A DNA stretch of 11,976 nucleotides from Prolixibacteraceae bacterium. Its GTDB lineage: Bacteria; Bacteroidota; Bacteroidia; Bacteroidales; Prolixibacteraceae. The notes beneath the pieces are model-generated. The model saw nothing but the letters and a program-made list of their open reading frames with translations. It searched no databases and was not told where the DNA came from. The DNA lies in contig JAFGGF010000270.1 in the NCBI GenBank assembly GCA_016930735.1, forward strand, positions 1 through 11,976, read 5' to 3'. Position numbers and translations under genes: made by a program. Numbering within the stretch: position 1 is the stretch's first letter; each line of letters begins with the position of its first letter. Below are positions 1 to 5,699 of the stretch, piece after piece.

Positions 1-828
1 AATTCACGAAAAAAGGCTGAGCCTGTTGTTCAAAAGCCGGTAATAACTGTAAGTATATTGCCTCAAAAGACTTTTATTGAAAAAATTGCAGGAGATGATT
101 TTGATATTAATGTTTTAATTCCTCCCGGAGCCAGCCCGGCAGCTTATACTTTGTTGCCTTCGCAGTTAAAAGATATTGCAAATTCTGTTGCGTGGTTCAG
201 GATTGGCTATATCGGATTTGAACATTCGTGGAATGAAAAGATTACAGGAGCCAATAAAAATATGAAAGTATTTGACCTTTCGGAAGGGCTCGATTTAGCT
301 GCCGGAGAAGAAGAAGTTCATGGCGACCATGTTCATTTTCACGGCGTTGACCCTCATATTTGGCTGTCGCCTGCCCTGGTAAAAAAGATGGCTAAAAAAA
401 TTCGTGATATCCTTTCTGAAATTCATCCTGAAGGGGCTTCAAAGTATATGGATGGATATAACAATTTTACTGTTGAGATTGATAAATTGAACGTGGAACT
501 GAAAAATAAATTTCGGGGATATGAAGGCAGGACAGTTATAGTTTTTCATCCTTCATTAACTTATTTTGCCAGAGATTATGGTTTGAATCAGGTTTCACTT
601 GAATCAGGAGGTAAAGAACCTACCCCGCAACATATTAAGGAAGTTGTTGACCTGGCTAATAAGGAAAATATCCGGATCATCTTTATTCAGAGTGAGTTTG
701 ACCGGGAGCATGCCAGAATATTTGCTGAAGAAATAGGAGGGAAAATTGTCCAGGTTTCACCTTTAAGCCCTGATTGGTCAGAGAATCTGCTTGAAATGGC
801 TGATGATGTAATAGAGAGTTTTAAATGA
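1..828 (+). CDS. znuA: Zinc/manganese ABC transporter substrate-binding protein, 5'-truncated by the window edge
   Basis: This is the solute-binding subunit of a cluster A-I (ZnuA/TroA family) metal ABC importer, which captures a divalent metal outside the inner membrane and passes it to the ZnuB permease. The frame is open from base 1, so the start and any lipoprotein signal lie off the window; the TTG at 58 is internal, because codons 13-19 (PVITVSI) already form the family's first beta strand. Family marks are PGASPAAY (codons 43-50), a His-rich acidic loop at about 103-115, DPHIWLSP (117-124), the FHP-x4-YFARDYGL segment (182-195) and the SEFDREHA helix (231-238). The His of DPH (119) and of FHP (183) match two known metal ligands. 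The position of the first ligand, His in the family motif GAS-x-H-x-Y, is Ala at codon 47, and the distal Asp of the usual DPL is Ser 253. Zinc is the likelier substrate because of the His-rich loop. Its TGA overlaps the next ATG. Confidence 0.88.
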   Translation, partial: NSRKKAEPVVQKPVITVSILPQKTFIEKIAGDDFDINVLIPPGASPAAYTLLPSQLKDIANSVAWFRIGYIGFEHSWNEKITGANKNMKVFDLSEGLDLAAGEEEVHGDHVHFHGVDPHIWLSPALVKKMAKKIRDILSEIHPEGASKYMDGYNNFTVEIDKLNVELKNKFRGYEGRTVIVFHPSLTYFARDYGLNQVSLESGGKEPTPQHIKEVVDLANKENIRIIFIQSEFDREHARIFAEEIGGKIVQVSPLSPDWSENLLEMADDVIESFK

Positions 829-1571
829 AACCGGTTATTGAAATAATAAATGCTTCTTTTGCCTACGATAAGGTTGTGGTGCTCGAAAATGTAAATCTTC
901 AGGTTTTTGAAAAAGACTTTATCGGGATTATTGGTCCAAACGGAGGAGGTAAAACTACTTTGCTAAAAGGGATTCTTGGTTTATTAAAACCGGTTAAAGG
1001 TTCTGTTTCATATCCGGGGAAAATATATTCAACGCATAAACCTTTTGGATACCTGCCTCAGGTTAAACACATCGATAAAAAATTTCCGATTACTGTTATC
1101 GATGTAGTTCGCTCGGGGGCAGTAATGAAACGAAACCTTTTTCATGGGAGGAATGAGGAAAAAGAAAAAGCCCTGCAATTACTTAATGAAATGGGAGTTG
1201 CCGATATTCAGAATAAAGCCATTGGGGAACTGTCTGGCGGCCAGATGCAACGTGTTTTTCTTTGCCGTGCCCTGATCAGTGAACCTGAAGTACTAATTCT
1301 TGATGAACCCGATACTTTTGTCGACAACCGGTTTGAAGGAGAGCTTTATGAGAAACTGAAAATTTTAAATGAAAGAGTTGCTATTATCCTGGTTTCGCAT
1401 GATTTAGGCACAATTTCTACTTATGTAAAAACAATTGCCTGTATTAACCGGGAGTTTCATTACCACCGGTCCAATAAAATTTCGACGGAACAACTTAAAG
1501 CTTATAATTGCCCGATCCAGATAATCACTCATGGGGAAGTACCACATACTGTATTAAAATATCACGATTAA
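825..1571 (+). CDS. znuC: Zinc/manganese ABC transporter ATP-binding protein
   Basis: This is the cytoplasmic ATPase that powers the metal importer, with 248 residues, normal for ZnuC/MntB-type proteins. All ABC landmarks are present and intact: Walker A GPNGGGKTT (37-45), Q-loop in YLPQ (76-79), signature LSGGQ (136-140), Walker B VLILDEPD (156-163) with the catalytic Glu, D-loop ending VD (166-167), and the switch His in LVSHD (His192). The D-loop neighbourhood reads DEPDTFVD rather than the more usual DEPTxGVD or DEPFxGLD, a mild variation. The ATG lies inside the TGA of the binding-protein gene (ATGA), which indicates translational coupling, and only one base separates its TAA from the permease start. 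Metal specificity cannot be read from the ATPase itself; zinc is inferred from the neighbouring binding protein. Confidence 0.93.
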   Translation: MKPVIEIINASFAYDKVVVLENVNLQVFEKDFIGIIGPNGGGKTTLLKGILGLLKPVKGSVSYPGKIYSTHKPFGYLPQVKHIDKKFPITVIDVVRSGAVMKRNLFHGRNEEKEKALQLLNEMGVADIQNKAIGELSGGQMQRVFLCRALISEPEVLILDEPDTFVDNRFEGELYEKLKILNERVAIILVSHDLGTISTYVKTIACINREFHYHRSNKISTEQLKAYNCPIQIITHGEVPHTVLKYHD

Positions 1572-1572
1572 C

Positions 1573-2382
1573 ATGCAGGAATTTTTTGAACTTTTCACAT
1601 ACGATTTTTTTCAGAAGGCTTTTTTGTCAGCTCTTTTAGCCAGTATTTCCTGCGGTATCGTAGGAACCTATATTGTGTCGAGACGAATTGTTTTTATTAG
1701 TGGCGGGATAACTCATTCATCATTCGGCGGAATTGGCATTGCATTTTTCCTGGGACTAAATCCTTTATTCGGAGCAGTGGTATTTGCTGTCATTGCGGCT
1801 TTAGGCATACAGTTTTTTACTCAGAGGGGAGATGTGAGGGAAGATTCTTCTATTGCCATCTGGTGGTCGCTGGGCATGGCGCTTGGTGTTATATTTACTT
1901 TTATAACTCCCGGCTATACGCCCAATCTTATGAGTTATTTATTTGGCAATATTCTAACAGTTTCTTCAAGTGAAATATGGATGATGACTGTGCTCGATGT
2001 TGTTGTAGTAGCATTTTTCGGGCTTTTTTATAAAACAATTCTTTATATTGCCTTTGATGAAGAATTTGCCCGTGCAGCTCAAATCCCAGTTTCGTTGTTT
2101 AATTATTTACTAATTGTAATAATTGCTCTTACCGTGGTTTTTAACATTCGTGTTGTAGGGATTATCCTGATCCTTTCGTTGCTGACTTTACCACAGGCAA
2201 CAGCTAACCTGTTTACAAAGAATTTTAAGGTACTTATCCTTCTTTCCACGATCATTGCTTTTTTTGGCACGATTTCGGGCCTGTTTATTTCCTATTTTGC
2301 TGATATCCCGTCGGGGGCTACTATTATTTTTACTTTGGTAATTATTTTTGGTGTAACCCGTATAATCAGGTTTTTCAGATGA
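1573..2382 (+). CDS. znuB: Zinc/manganese ABC transporter permease (ABC-3 family)
   Basis: This is the integral membrane subunit that forms the metal channel, as a presumed homodimer. It has 269 residues and is strongly hydrophobic, with roughly eight membrane segments. Family features are the N-terminal SGGITHSSFGGIGIAF stretch (43-58), the FDEEFARAAQ cytoplasmic loop (161-170), which in this family contacts the ATPase, VVGIILILSLLTLPQATANL (194-213), and YFADIPSGAT near the end (241-250). The C-terminus finishes with a short basic tail (RIIRFFR). It starts 1 nt after the ATPase stop. Its TGA overlaps the ATG of a small Cys-rich ORF at 2379, so the operon continues past the permease. Confidence 0.93.
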   Translation: MQEFFELFTYDFFQKAFLSALLASISCGIVGTYIVSRRIVFISGGITHSSFGGIGIAFFLGLNPLFGAVVFAVIAALGIQFFTQRGDVREDSSIAIWWSLGMALGVIFTFITPGYTPNLMSYLFGNILTVSSSEIWMMTVLDVVVVAFFGLFYKTILYIAFDEEFARAAQIPVSLFNYLLIVIIALTVVFNIRVVGIILILSLLTLPQATANLFTKNFKVLILLSTIIAFFGTISGLFISYFADIPSGATIIFTLVIIFGVTRIIRFFR

Positions 2383-2558
2383 TAAAAAAGAAACCACGTT
2401 TTTATACCTGTCAGAAATGCAATATCGAATTTTCACATGACGATGTTGTAAAAGTATGCAGCAACTGTTTTGCGTGTACAGGATGCGAAGTTTATCTCTG
2501 CCCCAGCTGCAGTTATGAAAATGTTTTTAAAGAAATAAAAAAACCTTCCTTTGAATAA
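2379..2558 (+). CDS. Small eight-cysteine zinc-ribbon-like protein, translationally coupled to the permease
   Basis: This 59-residue ORF runs from ATG 2379 to TAA 2556-2558; I do not recognise a named family. It has eight cysteines in four CxxC pairs: C11/C14, C27/C30, C33/C36 and C41/C44. The central run CSNCFACTGC joins two pairs back to back, and a His sits at residue 20. The N-terminus is basic (MIKKKPR). Such spacing suits binding of one or two zinc ions as a ribbon or treble-clef-like knuckle. There is no signal peptide or membrane segment, so it should be cytoplasmic. The ATG overlaps the permease TGA as ATGA, the same junction as between the first two genes, which strongly argues that it is real and made with the transporter. 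A metal-binding accessory or chaperone role, or a zinc-dependent regulator, is inference only. It could also be a general rubredoxin/zinc-ribbon-like protein carried along in the operon. Confidence 0.8.
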   Translation: MIKKKPRFYTCQKCNIEFSHDDVVKVCSNCFACTGCEVYLCPSCSYENVFKEIKKPSFE

Positions 2559-2735
2559 CAGGAGAATTGAGTCTCTTATTAAAGAAATGAATAAATTCAT
2601 TTAAAATTCGAATTCATAGTATAAAATTGGAGATATATAAAATAATCTGTTAATTTTGTTTAAAAACCTAATATACATTCTTTTTATGCTCAATTTTGAA
2701 AATCAAAACAGAAGTCAAAAGTCAGATTGAAATAA

Positions 2736-2767
2736 TTTGTTTACGTATAAAAGAAACAGTATTTTAG
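2736..2767 (+). promoter_or_regulatory. Possible Bacteroidetes-type promoter upstream of a short transcript
   Basis: TTTG (2736-2739) is followed after 20 nt by TATTTTAG (2760-2767), one mismatch from the Bacteroidetes primary-sigma -7 consensus TAnnTTTG; the normal spacing is 19-21 nt. There is no ORF downstream before the terminator at 2809. In AT-rich DNA such pairs arise by chance, so this is a weak call that gains weight only from its position. Confidence 0.3.
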
Positions 2768-2771
2768 TAAA

Positions 2772-2837
2772 ATGCCTGAGGGCACAATCAATTCGAAATT
2801 ACTTAAATGCCGCCTGCAATGAACAGGCGGCTTTTTT
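2772..2837 (+). ncRNA. Candidate short intergenic RNA ending in an intrinsic terminator
   Basis: If the promoter-like pair at 2736-2767 is active, it would give an RNA of about 65 nt. The RNA would start near 2772 with the small hairpin TGCC-TGAG-GGCA (2773-2784), continue through an unstructured AT-rich linker, and end in the GC-rich terminator hairpin. I recognise no known RNA family. The alternative is that this is simply the 3' untranslated tail and terminator of the upstream metal operon, which ends about 250 nt before it. The exact 5' end is a guess. Confidence 0.25.
2809..2837 (+). terminator. Rho-independent terminator
   Basis: A perfect 8-bp GC-rich stem, GCCGCCTG (2809-2816) paired with CAGGCGGC (2824-2831), closes a 7-nt loop (CAATGAA) and is followed directly by six T (2832-2837). 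It would end + strand transcription from the metal operon or from a short RNA. On the - strand the trailing sequence is only ATTTAAGT, so it is a poorer terminator for the convergent beta-helix gene, though the hairpin may serve both. Confidence 0.82.
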
Positions 2838-2876
2838 AAAATAATATTTTAAATAAATGCTTTTTAAATTCAGGAA

Positions 2877-4859
2877 TCAGGAGAACAGCTTTAAGTGTTC
2901 TGTAAAAACTGAAACTTCGGCTTTTTTTAATTCTGATTCAGCCAGTATTTCATTTACAAAACTGTTTTTCTCATAAGTTCCCCTTACGCTTTCAAAATCA
3001 GCATCTTTAATATTATTGTCATTCAGATAGCCAAAACCGGTTTTCGAATTTGGGTCAAATTCCTTTTCAGCATCTTTTAAAATCATGTTATTGAGTTTAA
3101 TTTTATTGACAAGCCCTTCATTAATAATTTCAATCAGATTTTCAGGACCTAAACTGTTAACAGATATATTTAATCTTTGTTCTATCAGCTGAGCACACCA
3201 GTTCCATGAGAAATTCTTATAATTGCTAAAGATTTCATTGAACCGTTTATGCAGCATATCTACAGTGGTTAAGTTTCCTGTTTTTATATCATCCAACATT
3301 TCCTGAAGAATCTGGTCCGGGGCATACATGCCACCGACATCAATCCATGGGCCTTCTGCACATTCGACATCAGGATTCAGTTTAGCCAGTATTTTATCGA
3401 AAGAACTGTAGCTGGTTATATCTCCGATGCGTTTTTTAATTTCTTCGGCAATATATAATTTAATGAACATTTCATAATATTTCCTTGTGGTCCGGAGCAT
3501 TAACCTTAAAATATGGATTCCCTTATAGGAAATATATTCCCTTTCACGGGGAGTTTTTTCCAGGAGATTATTAAGAAGGTTGCTGGCATTAACAACTCTT
3601 TCAATAATAAAAGGATTCAGGAAATCGAAATGTATCAGGTCATATTTTACCGGATCTTTCCTCCTGTCCCTTTTTGGCCATTTAACACTGTCGCGCCTGG
3701 TTCCCACCGTAAAAAGGTTCATTGCCGGAGTTAGTACACTTTTACCATCAACAACATTTAAATATGAAAAGGGAAATTCAGAAGCATCGAAGTTTCCCGG
3801 ATGTTTCCCCATTACAACTGAAAAAGGGCCTACCTTGCATGGCCACAACATGTATGATAATGAACCTGTTTTGGAACCTCTTTCAACTATACCCTGATGA
3901 TTGGGGCCAAGTTTATACATGTGGTTACTTTGGTTTGAACCGCTACCAGCATTGTAAAAAGAAAACATTCCGGCAATAAGGAGCGACGATTTATGGTGGG
4001 TCACCGTATATGGGCCTGCAAACAAGCTGCATGCTTCACCATGGAAAGCTTCGCTGTTGGCAAAAAAGGCTGAACCGACAGCAGAATACTGTTTCCCGAT
4101 CTGAACCCCCTGGCCGATAAATGACGATGTAATAATTGCTCCACTGTCGATCACTGAACCCGAAAGTACAATAAACTCTTTGGCTATAACGCCTCCCCCG
4201 ATAACAGCAGGAGATTCTTCAGCACTGCGGATCGTCCCCTCGTTTAAATTTAAAGCTCCGGTAATAACTGTAAAGTCATCGACAAAAACATTTTTAATAA
4301 AAGTTGTATCGATAATTTTTACGTTTGACCCAATGTATCCCTGGTCCGATTTTTTTTGTCTTGTATAATTGCTGATGATTTCCTTTAGCTTTTTTATAAG
4401 CTCAGTATCGTGCCGATGAAGTACTAAAATACTGGCAATTTGAGATGAAAGCTGGTCAAATATAGGAAGTTCCCTTCCCCCTCCTTCATTAAGCACATCA
4501 ATTTCTGCCCCGTTACCAAATGTGGATTCCTTGTCTACAAAAACTGATCCTGCATTTTCTATTACCGTATTATTTCCAATAATATAATTTGAAAGGATAT
4601 TTACTTTTGAAATCCTGGTATTATCACCAATAATACAATTGGATATAAAACTGTTGAATATCCCTGATTTTTTTACTATATCGCCTTCAACTTCAAGTTT
4701 TTTAGTAAATACACCAAGTTTTACTTCTCCATCGAATTGAGTATTTTTTACTGCATAGGCATTAAACCCGTCTTTCACCTGTACATTTCGCCAGTCTTCA
4801 GCTTCATTCCCCTGTTTTTCAAGGATGTTGATCTCAGGGCTGGTTAAATTCCTGTACAT
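2877..4859 (-). CDS. Left-handed beta-helix protein of the DUF4954 kind
   Basis: This 660-residue soluble protein resembles the Bacteroidetes family I know as DUF4954, sometimes annotated as related to UDP-GlcNAc pyrophosphorylase or sugar acyltransferases; no reaction is established that I can name. Residues about 45-125 and 175-260 show imperfect hexapeptide (I/V/L-x-x-x-x) repeats such as CIIGDNTRIS and YIIGNNTVI, the signature of left-handed beta-helix acyltransferases and nucleotidyltransferase tails. The middle holds the segments TVTHHKSSLLIAGMFSFYNA (285-304), with His288/289, SNHMYKLGPNHQG (311-323) and VVMGKHPGNFD (348-358), rich in His, Gly and Asn and a likely active or binding site. 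From about 410 to the end it is predicted mostly helical. No signal peptide or membrane segment is seen. The start lies 4 nt after the nagB stop, so it is probably cotranscribed and the last gene of the operon. An acyl or acetyl transfer to an amino sugar or nucleotide sugar is a reasonable guess, no more. Confidence 0.85.
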   Translation of the reverse strand: MYRNLTSPEINILEKQGNEAEDWRNVQVKDGFNAYAVKNTQFDGEVKLGVFTKKLEVEGDIVKKSGIFNSFISNCIIGDNTRISKVNILSNYIIGNNTVIENAGSVFVDKESTFGNGAEIDVLNEGGGRELPIFDQLSSQIASILVLHRHDTELIKKLKEIISNYTRQKKSDQGYIGSNVKIIDTTFIKNVFVDDFTVITGALNLNEGTIRSAEESPAVIGGGVIAKEFIVLSGSVIDSGAIITSSFIGQGVQIGKQYSAVGSAFFANSEAFHGEACSLFAGPYTVTHHKSSLLIAGMFSFYNAGSGSNQSNHMYKLGPNHQGIVERGSKTGSLSYMLWPCKVGPFSVVMGKHPGNFDASEFPFSYLNVVDGKSVLTPAMNLFTVGTRRDSVKWPKRDRRKDPVKYDLIHFDFLNPFIIERVVNASNLLNNLLEKTPREREYISYKGIHILRLMLRTTRKYYEMFIKLYIAEEIKKRIGDITSYSSFDKILAKLNPDVECAEGPWIDVGGMYAPDQILQEMLDDIKTGNLTTVDMLHKRFNEIFSNYKNFSWNWCAQLIEQRLNISVNSLGPENLIEIINEGLVNKIKLNNMILKDAEKEFDPNSKTGFGYLNDNNIKDADFESVRGTYEKNSFVNEILAESELKKAEVSVFTEHLKLFS

Positions 4860-4863
4860 GACA

Positions 4864-5673
4864 TTACAATTGAGGGAGGTTCTTCAGAGTTTCCTTTTCA
4901 ATATCGGCAAAGTACTTGGCTGTCCCAACTTTAAGTTCCATGGTAGCGTCTTTATCGCAAACGATCATTCCTTTGGGGTGAAGCTGCAGGACGGAAACTG
5001 TCCACATGTGGTTCACACCTTCTTCCACTACTTTTTGCAGTGCTCTGGCTTTTTTGTATCCGTTGATTATAATGACAACTTCCTCGGCCTGCATTACTGT
5101 ATCAACACCAACTGTTAATGCAGTTTTGGGCACTTTATTCATGTCGTTGTCAAAGAATCTGGAATTTGCCAAGATAGTGTCGAAAGTTAAAGTTTTAACA
5201 CGGGTTTTTGATTTAAGCGAAGATCCGGGCTCATTAAATGCTATATGCCCGTCGGGACCGATTCCTCCTAAAAATAAATGAATGCCTCCGTATTTTTTAA
5301 TTTTTTCCTCATAGTTTTTACATTCTTCTTCCAGGTCCGGAGCATTCCCATTTAAAATATTGATGTTTTCTCTTGGAATATCAATGTGGTTGAACAAATG
5401 TTTATCCATAAAATAATGGTAACTTTCAGGATGGCTCTCAGGAATACCTACATATTCATCCATATTAAAAGTGACTACATTTTTAAAAGAAATTTCCTCC
5501 TGTTTTACAAGTTCTATTAATTCGGTATAAGTTCCTATAGGTGAAGAACCTGTAGGTAATCCCAGCACAAACGGATTATCCGGAGTCGGATTAAATTCTT
5601 TTATCTTACTGGCAATATAGTGTGCTGTCCATTTGCTCAACTGAAGATAATCATCATGAATAAGAATTCTCAT
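4864..5673 (-). CDS. nagB: Glucosamine-6-phosphate deaminase
   Basis: This enzyme converts glucosamine-6-phosphate to fructose-6-phosphate and ammonia in the cytoplasm, the last committed step of GlcNAc/glucosamine catabolism. It has 269 residues and, from memory of the E. coli enzyme (266 residues), aligns without gaps over at least the first 150 positions. Catalytic residues are all present: Asp72 in TFNMDEYVG, and Asp141, His143 and Glu148 in GPDGHIAFNEP. The phosphate loop LPTGSSP (39-45) is conserved. The allosteric segment GSSLKSKTRVKTL and the Tyr of KYFADIE near the C-terminus match the GlcNAc-6-P-activated E. coli enzyme, so activation by GlcNAc-6-P is plausible. It lies 26 nt after the CoA synthetase gene and 4 nt before the beta-helix gene. 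No nagA (GlcNAc-6-P deacetylase) is seen in the window. Confidence 0.96.
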   Translation of the reverse strand: MRILIHDDYLQLSKWTAHYIASKIKEFNPTPDNPFVLGLPTGSSPIGTYTELIELVKQEEISFKNVVTFNMDEYVGIPESHPESYHYFMDKHLFNHIDIPRENINILNGNAPDLEEECKNYEEKIKKYGGIHLFLGGIGPDGHIAFNEPGSSLKSKTRVKTLTFDTILANSRFFDNDMNKVPKTALTVGVDTVMQAEEVVIIINGYKKARALQKVVEEGVNHMWTVSVLQLHPKGMIVCDKDATMELKVGTAKYFADIEKETLKNLPQL

Positions 5674-5699
5674 AAGTTTAGTTTTTAGTTAGATAGTTA

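Larger units (their letters stand above)
2559..2876. other. AT-rich convergent intergenic region, no protein gene seen
   Basis: This 318-nt gap separates the + strand metal operon from the 3' end of the - strand beta-helix gene. I find no convincing ORF on either strand. It holds a hairpin-capable inverted repeat AAATGAA-TAAA-TTCATTT (2585-2602), a perfect palindrome AATTCGAATT (2605-2614) with a near copy at 2790-2800, a promoter-like pair at 2736-2767, two small hairpins (2761-2773 and 2773-2784), and a strong terminator at 2809-2837. The last 40 nt before the beta-helix stop are plain AT-rich sequence. Confidence 0.6.

Noticed and set aside
58..60. TTG at 58 as the real start of the substrate-binding protein
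   Set aside because: The frame is open upstream to base 1 and codons 13-19 already encode the first family beta strand, so the gene is truncated by the window edge.
2188..2436. 82-codon - strand ORF overlapping the end of the permease and the start of the small Cys-rich gene
   Set aside because: It is antisense to two well-supported genes, its translation is Lys/Asn/Ser-rich without recognisable motifs, and the opposite strand explains the sequence.
2585..2602. Inverted repeat AAATGAA-TAAA-TTCATTT as a terminator of the metal operon
   Set aside because: The stem is almost all A-T and no T-run follows; the GC-rich hairpin at 2809-2837 is a far better terminator.
3513..3979. Overlapping + strand ORFs of 73-105 codons inside the beta-helix gene
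   Set aside because: They are shadows of the - strand gene, overlap one another in several frames and show no family motif.
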